Assembly (NCBI GenBank): GCA_019188255.1
Contig: JAETXT010000005.1
Coordinates: forward strand, 1,302,001-1,366,000
Source of the DNA: Verticillium longisporum
Taxonomy: Eukaryota; Ascomycota; Sordariomycetes; Glomerellales; Plectosphaerellaceae
Length of the DNA stretch: 64,000 bases
Direction: 5' to 3'
The notes under the pieces are model-generated. The model did no database searches. It was not told the DNA's origin and saw only the letters and a program-made list of their open reading frames with translations. A program made the translations under genes and the position numbers. Below are positions 36,947 through 48,233 of this stretch, piece by piece; within the stretch, counting starts at the first letter, position 1, and each line of letters begins with the position of its first letter.

Positions 36947-36962
36947 TCGCTCCGCGGAGCGA
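36947..36962. promoter_or_regulatory. 16-bp palindrome with an inverted CGG-type site
   Basis: TCGCTCCGCGGAGCGA is a perfect palindrome. It contains CTCCGCGG on both strands, which fits the published Aspergillus NirA consensus CTCCGHGG, and TCCGCGGA, the yeast Pdr1/Pdr3 drug-response element. It lies 2.1 kb upstream of the NirA-like gene and 600 bases beyond the 3' end of the RING gene. The site itself is seen; any function is inference, and a single site could be chance. Confidence 0.35.
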
Positions 36963-37563
36963 TCGGGTGCGCCCCACTCGATGCCCTTTTCCAAGCCTAC
37001 GGCGACATGCTTGATTTGGTGGGGGAAACCGCGGGGTCCTGGCACAGACCGTTTAGCAGACCCTGCGTCATTTCACCACATCTTGGTAGCATTTCACCTT
37101 GGCCACTCTCTCTCCGACCTGGCTCACCACCAGATCTGCCAATACATCTCGTCCTGGTCCTGATATTTGTTTCTCGCATAATGCACTAGTCGATCTACCA
37201 TACCTACCCGCCGCCGGGAGGGGTTGGCTAGCTACAGGCGAGGACTTCCTCTCGCCTGCCGTGTCGGTCACACGATGTCCACCCCCCAGTTCCGCGCAAC
37301 TAGCTTCTCAGCAGTCCACATCGTAGACGTCCTTCCCTGCCCTCCTTCCTGTACACGCGGAGACGTGAAGGAAACAAGGGGTAGAATTCGAAGATCCGTT
37401 CTCCACTGCCCCGTATCGTTCATCCACCTCCCCCTCAAATTGTATGCTGCCGAGAGGATTGGACATGGCCAAGAAGTATGTACAGCCAGTGCCAGTCCCT
37501 CACACATCTCCGGGCAACCGACTAGGTTACCCGTTCTTTCACCGTCCATTCTTCAACGTCCAG

Positions 37564-39431
37564 TTACCGAGATTCACCATCCGGGGGCGGCCCGTCACTC
37601 GGACCAGACCTGGACAGGCGATTCCTCAGCCAACTAAGCGGACCACCCTGTGATTGAGTCTGGTTCTGTCCTTGGCCTGTCCCTGCCTGCTGGTGTTCCC
37701 GATTCCAGCTGCTCGGTTTTGGGCTTCGTTGCCTAGGGCGAGAGCCCGTGTTCGTTGCTGGTGGAGACATCGAGTGCCGCCTCTGAGACGACTGTCGAGA
37801 CGAAGACTGTGAGTCGTACGGTCTCGGTGGGAAGATGTCATATCCCCGAGGGCTGCGGGAGCTGCCCTCGCCCCTCGTGTTGCCCACTGGCCCATTCTGT
37901 GGTAACTGGAAGGACCAGTGGAATTGCCGTGTATGTACAGGCCGCGTCGACGGGTGAGGCGGTTGCGGCGGAGCAGCATAGCCCCAGCCGCCTGTGCTGT
38001 TGGGGGGAGGAGCGCCATCGCCGTGGGGACTTGGCATGCCGAATCCGAAAAACGGGGGAGGTTGTCCACCACCGGGTGGCGCTGAGTTCGATGGTCCGGG
38101 TGCCGGTCTGCCGCTCCCCTCCCCTCCATCACCTTGCTGACCACCGCTCGCGCTTTCGGTCCTCTCCTCAATCGGTGTTCGACAAATGGGACAAGTGTTG
38201 TGCTCCTTGAGCCACATCACAACGCACGTGTCATGGAACCAGTGCTTGCAAGGCAGGTATACCACTTCCTCACCCTTCTTCAGCTCATCGATGCAAATGG
38301 TACACTCGGCCATGCCTTCGGGGCCCAGCATCTCGTCATCCACTGCCTTGCGTTGCAATTTGCCGATGGCGTCCTCTGAGGCTGGCGGCGCGGCGTTTGA
38401 CTGCGGATTCGTCTCCATCATGTTGGAAATGATCCGGTCGAGAGCTTCTTGCGTGTAGACCGCATCGCCAAATTGACCATTTCCTGGTGCCAACATGTTC
38501 AAGATTTGATGCAGACTCGCAGCAAGGTTCTGGGCACCGGCGGCGCGGGGCCGTGGGCCTTGTCCGGGCATGTCTTCACCATCCGGCTGTTGTGGTGGAC
38601 CGGCGCCAGTGAGAATGTTACTGAAGACTCTGGATTCATCATCAGACCAAGGTTCCGCACCATCTCGTAACGAGCTCATGATGTGAGTCTGGGGAAAGCT
38701 GGACTTACGACTGAAAATCATCATGACCCTGCCCCTGTGCCTGGTCTTCGGACGGGCGTCCAAATGCTCGAGCCCGACCACCGCCTTGAACATGGATCGG
38801 TCCGGTAGCGATTGTGAAGCTTGTGAAACCGTTCCCTCGCCTAGTAGTGAACGTCCGCACGTTTCCAGAACCGCCAAACGGACTGCTGCCGAATGGTTGG
38901 CGAGGCCTTTGCGGGTGATCATGGTCAAAGTCTGGCCCGCCTTGTGCTCCGTGTCCAAATGTGCTCAGAAGCTCGAGGAAGCGGCCTATCACCTGGTCCC
39001 CGTTGGCGGGATCAGGCGGCTGGCGCCCGCCTTGTTCATCTCCGTGAGGATTACCCCACGTGGATCGATGAATATTAAATCCATGGGGGTGCAAGTGTTC
39101 CTCAATATCAGCTTCGTCGGGGTCGGAGTCGGAGTCTGCCCTGCGGGGCCCACGGGGACCGTCGCCGGAGGAGAGAGGCGATGGGGCATCGTGGAAGTCG
39201 CGAGGGTCGTTCTCTTGGGATATCTATAGAGTTTGTCAACATATATGGTCACCCGACGCTGTATTGGGGCGAACGAACGATTTCTGTTGCTTCGCTTTCG
39301 CACCGCGGGCACACGAGTCCATGAAGCGTATCCTTTTCCCATTCGTGTTCGCAAGCATGGCAGTAGACGACTTCGCGATTTATGCCGGCTCCTCTTTCGC
39401 CTTGAGCCCTACTCCCATCTTGGAGGCTCAT
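37564..39431 (-). CDS. RING-H2 E3 ubiquitin ligase (RNF126/RNF115-like architecture)
   Basis: Exons 39279-39431, 38709-39223 and 37564-38629 give 577 residues. The introns are 55 bases (GTTCGT donor) and 79 bases (GTAAGT). The N-terminus has a C4 zinc ribbon: C24, C27, C41 and C44 (VVYCHACEHEW, LVCPRC), as in the RNF126/BCA2 group. The middle is Pro/Gly-rich. Near residue 332 begins an RING-H2: CTICIDELKKGEEVVYLPC, then KHWFHDTCVVMWLKEHNTC and PIC, with all eight metal ligands present. The tail is disordered, Pro/Ser-rich. The protein should accept an E2 through the RING and ubiquitinate cytosolic or membrane cargo; the ribbon of mammalian relatives binds ubiquitin or chaperones. I chose the second acceptor at 38630 because it gives DDFQSVFSNILTG, the conserved-looking reading, over two other possible AGs. 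Confidence 0.9.
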
Positions 39432-41072
39432 GTTGGCCTCTTCTTGATTGCGCTGGTAGGCAGCGAGAGCTGTCAGACCAAGGCCGGCAAGAAGGCCAGC
39501 AGTTCGAAGTGCTCGGAACGCCAGACTGATGAAGCTCGAAAGCGTATCGAGCGTATGTGTCGGAAAGAGTCTGGCTCAATCCACAGGGGCCGTGAGGGTT
39601 GGATCGAGCAGATATTGAGCGCCGGAGTCAAGAGTTCGTGAAGCCGAATCGGCTGGAAGTATGACGCTGAAACAGAGGACTGGCTTGTGCTAGCGAAGTA
39701 AAGGTATGACTGGGTCGGAAGGCGCCTGGACTAATCGATTTGCAGGCTTTGGTCGTCAGCAAGCCAAATGACGAGGCTGTGTGCTGTCACTGGTGCATCG
39801 AATGTAAATTGAGCCGTGGGGTATATCTGGCTGAATGTCAGTCCCCAGGATCAAGACAAGATCAAACAAGACTATTTGGCAAAGTGAGTCCTAATGAAGA
39901 TCTCGTAATAGCGACCTAAGCGCCCTGTTTGTCCCGTAGAGATAAGGAGGGCATCGGCGAAAGCGACTGATGTTGCACGTACCCGGATTGGTGAATCATC
40001 CAACTTGCCACTTGAGGTTGCTCAGGTGGGCAGGTAGGTAGGTAGATAGGTACCCAAGGCAGGCAACCACGGCGCACTCGGTGTTGGAGCAGACGATGGA
40101 CAAGCCTGACAGAATACTCGTTGAACGAAACGGTCGGTAGATGAGGAATAGGCCTCGTAGGTGGCATGCGCCGCAGGATGTCGTAGGAAGACGGAGGGTG
40201 TGTTCGATGGACAATCGCCGATGGTACCGGCGACCGTAGGAGCTCGTGGGCGCTCGCGTTGTACCCTTGTGCAATATGATGTGGCAGCGGCGTTGAGTGG
40301 AGCAGGTTGAGCAAGTGACGTTGGGGTCAGTCAGGTCCTGGACTCAGCTGCGACACGCTGGGCACCTGCTTCTTTGGTGGGGCACCGCTAGCTTCGACCA
40401 GGGTCGGTGGCATTCCACAAGTCCACACGATTCACCATGGAGCTTCAGGCACTGGGATGCTATTCGGACACATTTTGTAGCGTTTTTCTCAGCATCTTTT
40501 GGTACGGCCTTGCTTCCTGGCCTTGCGGAGACAAGATCTTGTGGAGGTCGCGTCTTTATCTTCCATGCTAGGCAGCAGGTAGCCGCCCATTGGAGGCCTC
40601 ACCGGCATAGAGAGGTGATCGTTACTAACATCCAGGCTGTGTCAGTGCAAGGTCTTGGACCCCTCAAGTCTTCAAAACTGTTTAACGCATTCGATGACTG
40701 GAGGGCCCTTCGTGGACATTCAAGGCATCGGGCATATGTATACGTTCGTCTAACATTTGGTACTTGTTGTACCCCTCTGCTCTTCGATGCACGTTTACTC
40801 TTTTCAATTGTCCAAAATGTTTCGGCCTTAGGTCGCCACAGGAGAGGTCATAGGTAGATCAACAAGATGTTGTAGAAAGAGAGACTTCGTAATGTAAGCT
40901 TGAGCTTAGTGTATCCACCTTCTACAGCCTCTTGGAAATACAGATTGCGCCGCCGTGACCCAGCATCCTCCGGGTGGTTATGTACACCCACAGTCCCTCT
41001 CATCGTACACGATGACTTTGCCTCCTCACCAAGCCACATAACCAATCAATAGCGATACTTATCCAAGCCACT
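39432..41072. other. Intergenic, 1.6 kb
   Basis: Contains the promoter of the RING gene and the fis1 3' flank. A run of GTAGGTAGGTAG with GGTACC lies at 40027-40055. A 186-residue plus-strand frame at 40297-40857 starts with GTG and has no recognisable features, so I do not call it. Confidence 0.5.
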
Positions 41073-41692
41073 CTACCTCTTGCGCACATTCCGCATCAAA
41101 AAGGCCCCCACTACGCCTGCCGCGACAGCGACACCACTGACAATCGCCACGCCCATCAGGCCCTCCTTGGCCACCTTGTCGTCCACCAGCTGCCGCAGGT
41201 TGGACGCCTGCAGATTCGCCGGCTCCTTCTCCAGCAGAAGGTCGTTGTATCGTCTCGCCTCGCCGTAGTTGCCGAGCTTGTAGTTGCCCAGGGCCAGGTA
41301 GTAGAGGCACTCGCGGCGGCGCTCGGGGGACACGCGGAAGATTTCGGAGAGGAGGCGCACGCCGAGTTGCTGGTCGTTGCGGGAGTCGGATTTCACCAGG
41401 CCCTGCGTTTGGTCAGCGACTATGATCTGCAGGTGCGTGAGTCCGAGGAAAGAGAACGTACCCAGGCGTAGTTGAACTTGGTCTGTACTCCGACCATGTC
41501 GCCTTCTTTCTCGTACTGGGCGCGAAGAACCTGAAGCTCGGACGCCTTGAGAGGCCTGCTTCTTGTTAGATCGACCCTAGGGAGGGGGTATCGCTTCGGA
41601 CTCACGACTCGGCATCGAGGGCATCTACGAAGTGGTCAGTGGACGTTGCATGTGATGGGGCGAGGGCACCTACAGGGTAGCTCGGAGACCAT
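41073..41692 (-). CDS. fis1: Mitochondrial fission 1 protein Fis1
   Basis: A tail-anchored outer-membrane adaptor that recruits the fission dynamin through Mdv1-type partners on mitochondria and peroxisomes. Four exons: 41674-41692, 41606-41624, 41462-41555 and 41073-41402, with introns of 49, 50 and 59 bases, give 153 residues, the family norm. The first two exons are just 19 bases each. Spliced, the N-terminus reads MVSELPYALDAESPLKASEL, the usual Fis1 arm. Then come two TPR-like helical repeats ([48 protein letters not shown]). The C-terminal anchor [20 protein letters not shown] is followed by the short basic tail MRNVRKR, which directs mitochondrial insertion. All joints keep frame. It is divergent from spc24 with 424 bases between start codons. 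Confidence 0.96.
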
Positions 41693-42116
41693 CTTGAGGT
41701 CTTTCAAAGGGGTCCGAAGTTGGATTTCAAGGCTTTCAGGGTAGATTTTGTTCTCGGCGAGGTGTGTGAGAGAGTAATCGTTAGGAGGACAAGCAAAGTC
41801 AGTCTAGCAAACAGGGAGTTGGCGATGCAAAGATGCCGCGGCGAGGGCAAACGTGGCTGAAGCTGGATGTAGACATGGGGCCACGCCACAATGACGACGG
41901 GCGGCCTGCGAAGAGACGATAAGCCACGCGATAAGACCCCCGCACGTCGTCCCGGTGATGCAGCTTTATTTAGAACCCACCACATTGGGACAGCGGGACA
42001 GCGCAGCACTCTCACATCAACACCACGCGAGCGCGACCGTGACATCCTCGCCCTTCATCGAAACCGACACAGGCCTCAACGCACCCAGCCGCTCAACCCA
42101 CACATCGACCGCGAAA
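41693..42116. promoter_or_regulatory. Shared bidirectional promoter of fis1 and spc24
   Basis: 424 bases between divergent start codons must contain both promoters and both leaders. No TATA box or other element stands out by eye. Confidence 0.7.
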
Positions 42117-42801
42117 ATGCTTCTCGCCGAGGATCCCGCGACGCTCATCCACCACACCATTGACAACTTCAACATCCAGCCCGATAAACAAGCATGCGCC
42201 CGCATCAATGAGTCCCTCTCGACCCTCCAACAAGCCCGCGACCTGCGCGCCCGCGAAGCCGAAAATGCCCTCAAGAGTGCGTCGCCCCCATCCCCCCACA
42301 TGTTACGAACCGTGAAACTGACGTAGCGTGCCAGAGCTCTCCCGCACCCTCAACACCATGACCTCCCAACACAACGACCTGACAGCCTCGCACTCCTCCG
42401 CAGCCCACGCCTCGGAAATCGCATCCCTCGACACGCAAAAGTTCCGCACCGCAAAGGCCGCCTCGGACGCCGAGGTCGAAGCAGAGCGCCTCGCCGCCCA
42501 GGCCGCCGACCTCGCCGCGCGGCTGCAGGAGCTCGAGGTCCAGGGCGTCGACGGCGCCGCCGACGAGGAGGCGCGCAGGAGGCGCGCGCGCGACCCCCTG
42601 GAGGACGAGGTGCTGCTGCGGCTGAGCGTGTACCGCGGGCTCGGCATTGAGATTGAGCGGGACGAGAAGGAGGGCGGCGGCGGAGAGGTCTTTTCTAGGG
42701 CTGTGGTGCGGAATGACCGCAAGGGGGATGTGCATGTTGTCAACATGGACAAGAAGTTCAGCAAGTTTTTCTATGCCAACTATTTCTGGCAGACCCTGTA
42801 G
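42117..42801 (+). CDS. spc24: Kinetochore protein Spc24
   Basis: A subunit of the Ndc80 complex that couples kinetochores to spindle microtubules. It pairs with Spc25 through coiled coil and a C-terminal globular domain. Exons 42117-42276 and 42335-42801, with a 58-base intron (GTGCGT...CCAG), give 208 residues, typical for the fungal family. Seen: [20 protein letters not shown] at the start; heptad-like coiled coil through about residue 140 ([32 protein letters not shown]); then the globular end [36 protein letters not shown] and the diagnostic [11 protein letters not shown] terminus. The start is the first ATG, in context AAAATGC. Splicing is required to restore ALKKLSRTL. Confidence is high from the ends. 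Confidence 0.94.
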
Positions 42802-43508
42802 GGTGCTTGTACGCGAGAAGGGAGTGGGAGGCGTTTGGCGTTGGATACCATTTGATCTTGGGGAGCAGGTTGTTTGAAGCAACAAGAACACGGCATCAGA
42901 ATGAATACAATGGATGACGATCAGTCCTGGCCGATAACGACAATTGTGTCAGCTGTTCGGTGTTCAGTCAGCCTTCTGTACAACGTGAGAACTGGTCGAA
43001 TGTGGTTGAAGAGCACGGGCTGTATCAGCAAGCCCTATCTAGCCGTCTTAAGGAAGTTGCATTCGTCCTTCAGGCCATGCAGCCATGTTTTCCAAGACCA
43101 TGATTTGATTTCCCTGGTCCACTGGTCCAGAAGCCTCACTGAGCTCTTCGAAGGGCCACCCAAAGATCCAGTGGTGCGACAGACATGCTGCTGCTTCGTC
43201 ACCAAGCTTCCAAAAAACATTCAGATGCGAATAAGTAAACCAGGGGATATTGTAAGAAACACCGCAGACTTCTTCTCAAGAAGGGAATGTCCTGGATGGG
43301 ACAGATGAATCCAAAGTCTTGAGCTACTGGCTGCGGGACATGTGTGTAAAGCACTACCTGTCACACAGCCTCGTCAGATCGGATGCAGACGTGTACATCA
43401 TCAAGTCTCCCGAGCTGCTTTGTTCTCCGCCGAAAAAGCCATGCTATGAACAATGCTGCCTCGACTTCTCGCAGACACCAGCCCCCACGCCTAGTCAGCT
43501 CATGCAAG
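42802..43508. other. Convergent 3' intergenic region
   Basis: spc24 and the next regulator end toward each other, 707 bases apart. No gene seen. Confidence 0.6.
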
Positions 43509-45534
43509 TTACAAGAACTCCTCCAACACGACCACCCTCGTCCTGGCAACATCAGACCCCTGCTCGCCATCCCCCATAATCTTCATAATCTCTATCATCC
43601 GCCCTGGTGCTTGTTAGTTTGACCATCAGGTGCATCCAGGCAAAGGGGTACTCACGGATATCTGCTCTCGCCCTCACAAACAGCGGGTCTCGCACCACGA
43701 GCTCCGTACCGCCCGGCTGCTTCGCCGCCTCTCGAATGACGCTGCCGATGCCCAGCGCCTCCAAGAACGCCCTGTGGTTGAAGACCCACCACACCCTCGC
43801 CTCGAGCTCAAACAGCGAGAACAGGAGGAAGAAGCTGCCGATGGCGTCGTGCGCCGCCTCGAGCGTCCCGCGCACGTTGGCCGGCACGTCGGCGCTTTCC
43901 GACGCGTGGACGAGCATCAGGTTGTGGTGGTAGTTGCTCGTCAGAAAGAGGGTCTGGCGCACCACGCGACGGTTCGTGCGCGCAAGGGCCGAGAGCGAGT
44001 CGCCGTCCCAGCTTCGGAACACGTCGGGGAAAGAGCGGTACACGGCACGAAAGTCGGCGATGAGCTTGGACTTGTGGCGGGCGGTAGCGCAGATGGGGAG
44101 GTCGAGGGAGCGTGGCGAGCATATTGTTTCCTGGACGAGGTTTGCCAGCGTCCACGAGCCGCGAATGTAGGCAATGTCGGTGGGATCACTGTTGGCGATG
44201 GCGGAGCCGTCGTCGGAAAGATCCTCGACGGAGACGTCGGTGTGAGTCGCCGAAGGAGGTAAGGACAGGAGAACAGTGAGGAAAGTGTCCTGAAGGAGGA
44301 CAGCCTGCCACAGCTTACGACGCTGTTGTTTCTCAAACAGAGAGGCATGAGGGGTGACAATGTTGGGATCGCGATGAAGACCCATGGCGTACGCCTGGCG
44401 CACCAGGATGCCAGAGAACGCCCATCCGTCGGACGCATGATTATCATTAATGAGAAAATATGTGACGAGAACCATGGCCTGGACAGACCGCATAGATGCA
44501 GTGCTGAGGTAGGAGAAGATGCGCAGCGCCTGATTGCTGGCAGAGGCGTAGAACTCGGCCGTTTGTTTGGCAGCCTCTTTGCTTGTGTTGGGTGACTCCA
44601 CAAATTGTGTGCCGAGGGCGAGCATGGTGAAGATGAGGCCGATGAAGGCAGGGTCTGACTGGTTTCGCTCTTCTAAGGGCAGGCTCCAGAAGTGCTCATA
44701 GTCTGCGTAGAAGGTCTGGCGGTGGATCATGGGGTAGACGGGATCGACAACGTCAAAATATTTGGTCAGCAGAATATCTGCTTGAAACTTGTCTGGTAGC
44801 ACACCAATGACTTCTGGCAAACCGCCTTCGAATGTCCAGTAGTTGGCAAAAGGGTGCTCAGACCCGATGCCAAAAACGTTGCTCGCCGTTGGTAGGGAGT
44901 AGGGCACATTGGAGAGGAGCGTGCTTGAGTTGGTGAGGCCGCGGGAGGCAAAACTGCGACCATCAATGGCGCCGCGATCGGCGACATTCGGAATGACAGA
45001 AGGGCTACTGTCTGAGCCTCGTTTTTTAGGAGGCTTCGTCATGCGGCGCCCATTGGCGGCAGTGCGCGTTGTTTCTCTGTGCTCGGTCAGAATGGCCAGT
45101 AGTATGCCGTCAAACATGCTGAACATCTTACTCGAGGAGATCCGCAACAGCATCATATTTGCACTCGGTCTGTCGCTTGATGCAGGCTAGACAATGGGGC
45201 CGGCCTCTATCGCACTGCGACGGTCAGTCTTGATGCGCGCGACATGATATGAGCAAACATTGGAATTGAGACGGCAATGAGTCAACCGAGCGCGCTCATG
45301 GCGAGCTCTCCACAACTCAAGCCTGGCTCACTTCATCGGACGTAGATCGGCAGCCAAGGTCGTACCTTTGTCTTTCTGTCAACACATTCGCGACAGCTCA
45401 GCGTAGGCTTATTTCGCTTCTGCTTCTTTTTCGCCGGTCCGTCAGGGCTCGCCTGGTCCTCCGGGCTGGCGACGAGAGACTCATGGCCATACGCAGGAAC
45501 GGCCTCTTGCTCGCGCTTCAGCTCGGTCGCGCGG

Positions 45535-45575
<41 letters not shown>

Positions 45576-45686
45576 TGGCGACGCCTGCGGCTGTCCGCCA
45601 AAAGTCGAGGCTGGTGATGGGTACACGTTCACAGCAGCCAGCTGCTGCTGCTGTGGCGGCTGACCGTTCATGAGTGACGATGCCAT
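43509..45686 (-). CDS. Zn(II)2Cys6 fungal-specific transcription factor
   Basis: Four exons give 639 residues: 45366-45686, 45132-45214, 43656-45076 and 43509-43603. Introns are 151, 55 and 52 bases. Residues 39-50 are 12 glutamines, followed by a lysine-rich stretch (AKKKQKRNKP). The zinc cluster is split by intron 1: C98 and C101 (LSCRECVDRKTK), then C108, C115, C118 and C125 (CDRGRPHCLACIKRQTEC), in exact family spacing. The fungal_trans domain follows (HPFANYWTFEGGLPEVIG, LTKYFDVVDPVYPMIHRQTF, QAYAMGLHRDP). The last intron (GTGAGT, ACTAAC branch site, CACCAG) is easy to miss because the unspliced frame stays open to 43552. Splicing it gives the plausible tail IRRMIEIMKIMGDGEQGSDV ending LEEFL. 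DNA-binding regulator; targets unknown. Confidence 0.87.
45535..45575. repeat. CAG tract coding for polyglutamine
   Basis: A near-pure CTG run on the plus strand coding for 12 glutamines in the N-terminus of the minus-strand regulator. Confidence 0.92.
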
Positions 45687-45960
45687 TGGCGTGTGCTTCT
45701 GCAAAACTTTGACCACGACATCCGTCGGGGCTCGTGGTCGCCGCGCTTCGCGATGATCGGCTTCGGCTTGCGGCCCCTCCAATGGTCGGCCTGCTGTCCG
45801 CCGAAATCGCTGACCGGGATGCCACGCCGTGCTTTTGCTGGGCCGCTGTGCAGGATTGTCGTAGGGCTGAGCGGTCCGAATGAGTATGACAAGCTGGTTG
45901 AGGCCGCCGGGAATAAACACGAGATGCTTGTCGTGGGCTCGTGCAGTGTGGGTGCCGGCT

Positions 45961-46007
<47 letters not shown>

Positions 46008-46922
46008 GGAAGCTCGCCCTGGGAATAAACTGGCGATTGTGGCAGAGGCAGGAAAGTATGTGGGAATAATGGGTAAAAAGGAGGAGGAAGGGCCTGAGAG
46101 GGGGGCACTGCCGATAGAGATTGAAATGGAGACCAGTGACGAAAATGTGCTGCATCTGGGATGGGACTGGGGGACCTTGGGGACCAAACCTGGGAGGCTC
46201 GATTGAGCTGCGAGCTGCAAGCTGGATGGAGCTGGACCCGGCCTGAACTGAAGAAAGGATGCCGAACAGCAGGGCCGGTACTTGTCGGAAGAAGCGCGCG
46301 ATCTACTGGGCTGGAGCTATACGCTGTTAGCAGCCTTCCACAGTGGCTGTGAAGGGGATTTTGGTGTCTGGCCCCCTCGTCATGGTGACCGGTGTGGGGT
46401 CTTTCATCACCATCTGGTAGACGATGGCTGATGGACTTAAGATGTTGCTGGTACTGGCCGTTGGTGGTGTTTTGACCGTGGATTTTCTTCTCAACAAGTC
46501 AATTGTCTTCTTTTCCCCCAAGTGACTTGACTGTAGCTGGAAGGGAAGGCAGTAGTCAACCCCGCAAGCCTTTCATCCGTCTCAAAGTCAATTGGTGGCC
46601 GTGCGCTGAGAGCAACAGCCACATTACATCCAAAACACTTGATCATGAACATGACTCGAGGCGTCGATGACGGCGCATGAGCTCGAAGCTCCCTAGATCT
46701 GCTGGTCATGGAGCACAGAACGAGACTTGTAGCCGCTTGCGTGACGGTAGCAGGTCTGGATGTTTCTGCCATGCCGCCCATCATTGAGATTCGCTGCTGT
46801 TGACAAAAACACACTTGTGTACTGATTTACTTGAGGACCACGCTCCAACCCCAAATGCAACGCTGTTCGCTGAATTCTTCAACACCTCCTCCCACCGCTA
46901 GGTTGATATGAATACGATCAAG
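45687..46922. other. Intergenic: regulator promoter and leader
   Basis: The minus frame stays open well upstream of the chosen ATG at 45686, but it runs through a TGGC tetranucleotide array and low-complexity sequence. I therefore treat it as leader. No other gene seen. Confidence 0.55.
45957..46007. repeat. TGGC tetranucleotide array
   Basis: About 12 perfect TGGC/GGCT copies, roughly 270 bases upstream of the regulator's start codon. Confidence 0.95.
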
Positions 46923-48233
46923 TCAGCCAATGATGAAATCCTTGTAGGTTTTCCCTATCCGCTTCACTCCCTCCTCCAAGTCCCACCCCTTGATCTCACA
47001 CACCTTGCGGTACATGGCTTGGAGCATGTCGTCCATCTCATCGCCTGCCATGTGCAAGTCGCTCTCCACAAGTATTCGGTCATCGGGGCAGAGCTTGACA
47101 ACCTCACTCAGTTTCTCTAGGTCGCCCGTCCCCAGATTGACAGCCCACGAGAATGAGAAGAAGATGCGCGCCGGGATCGCCGCGTGCAGGTAATGTCGCA
47201 TCACCTGTGCTGGCCCTGAGAACGAGTGCAAGCATATCCTCGGCGGGAACGGCTTTCCGCCAGCATCTCCATTCTTCTTCTTCTTTTTCTTCTTCGTCTC
47301 CTTCACATCGCCGCTTCCTTCATCCTCATCCTCATCAGAAGACGAAGAGAAGTCTTCAGCACCCTCGGCAATCCTCCGCTTCTGCCGCCGACTCAGCACC
47401 TCCTTCTCGTGCCCCTTCCAGCTCGCTGCCAACGTGTCATGCAGTACCCCGTGCGCCTGCACCCCGTGTACACTAACGGCTCTCCCCAGGGACCCTGCGA
47501 GGGCGAGCTGCGCCTTCAAGACGACAATTTGGTGGTTCATCCTCACGTGCTGGGGGCTGAGCATGCGACCCTCACGCCCGCCAGGCGTCAGTGCCGGGTC
47601 TCGTGCGGCGCGCGTCTCATCTTCAAAGGCCTGCGGCAGGCGGAAGGCCTTGTCAAGGCCGATCTCACCCACCAGTGCCAGGGGATTGTCCTTCAACCGG
47701 GCCTCAGTCGTGGCGATGTAGGCAGACAGCGGTGTCGGCGTGGGCAGTGAGTCGAGGAAAGCCGTATCCGTAGGCGCAGGTGACGGAGAGAGGACGGCGG
47801 CATAGTGTTCGTGCTTTGCCTTCTGGAGGTCCGTCTCGGAGCTGCTGGCGGGATTGTAGGTCCGCTCAGCCTCAGGGACCAAGTCATCATAAAGCTGGTG
47901 GGAGAACCAGGGGTGCCAGCCGAAGGAGGGGATCACTCGGCCGGTGTTCCTGGGACTTTCGGCCTCGAGGACACTGCCGATGCGCTCCGGGTCGCGAACG
48001 GCCAACGGTGATGCGGCGAGATCGACGAGGAGAGACTGGTCTTGCGAACGCGTGGCCATGACGGTCAGTGCAGCAGCCCGCATGTGCTGAATGCGCTCGA
48101 GAGAAGCCATTATGTCTGTGGGATGACAATGAGCATCGTAGACACCAACTTGCCACGGGAAAGGTGCTGTATCATGGCCCGGGGTGGCTGTGGCCGCCTC
48201 TGAGCTATCGCCATGATGGTGATCCTGGCACAT
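46923..48233 (-). CDS. scn1: TatD-family metal-dependent hydrolase, Scn1-like
   Basis: A single exon of 436 residues. TatD proteins are TIM-barrel metal nucleases; the fission-yeast relative Scn1 was found as a partner of the APC/C subunit Cut9. Seen: the N-terminal metal motif YDAHCHPTD at about residues 32-40, SFGWHPWF, GEIGLDKAFRLPQ (metal glutamate), SVHGVQAHGVLHD (His), CLHSFSGPAQVM (His) and RILVESDLHM (the terminal acidic residue). So all core ligands are present, although HCH replaces the usual HxH of bacterial TatD only in its middle residue. An inserted acidic-to-lysine loop (SSSSDEDEDE, then seven lysines) is typical of the fungal form and may be a nuclear signal. The catalytic role is inferred from family; the Scn1 assignment is from overall architecture. 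Confidence 0.88.
   Translation of the reverse strand: MCQDHHHGDSSEAATATPGHDTAPFPWQVGVYDAHCHPTDIMASLERIQHMRAAALTVMATRSQDQSLLVDLAASPLAVRDPERIGSVLEAESPRNTGRVIPSFGWHPWFSHQLYDDLVPEAERTYNPASSSETDLQKAKHEHYAAVLSPSPAPTDTAFLDSLPTPTPLSAYIATTEARLKDNPLALVGEIGLDKAFRLPQAFEDETRAARDPALTPGGREGRMLSPQHVRMNHQIVVLKAQLALAGSLGRAVSVHGVQAHGVLHDTLAASWKGHEKEVLSRRQKRRIAEGAEDFSSSSDEDEDEGSGDVKETKKKKKKKNGDAGGKPFPPRICLHSFSGPAQVMRHYLHAAIPARIFFSFSWAVNLGTGDLEKLSEVVKLCPDDRILVESDLHMAGDEMDDMLQAMYRKVCEIKGWDLEEGVKRIGKTYKDFIIG

Larger units (their letters stand above)
34869..37563. other. 2.7-kb upstream region of the NirA-like gene, rich in minisatellites
   Basis: No credible gene. It contains a chain of simple repeats: GTCA units at 34929-34957, CTCACTCG at 34963-34990, GGACGT at 35447-35468, GGTGA at 36042-36070, CAGG at 36237-36280 and GGAA at 36775-36793. 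An AGGTACCTA-type patch lies at 36118-36150. The 252-residue plus-strand frame in 36.4-37.2 kb begins at GTG, is low-complexity and has no recognisable domain. Confidence 0.6.

Noticed and set aside
36431..37189. A 252-residue plus-strand open frame
   Set aside because: GTG start, low complexity, crosses a GGAA repeat, and has no recognisable feature.
40297..40857. A 186-residue plus-strand open frame
   Set aside because: GTG start with no conserved segment; composition resembles translated intergenic DNA.
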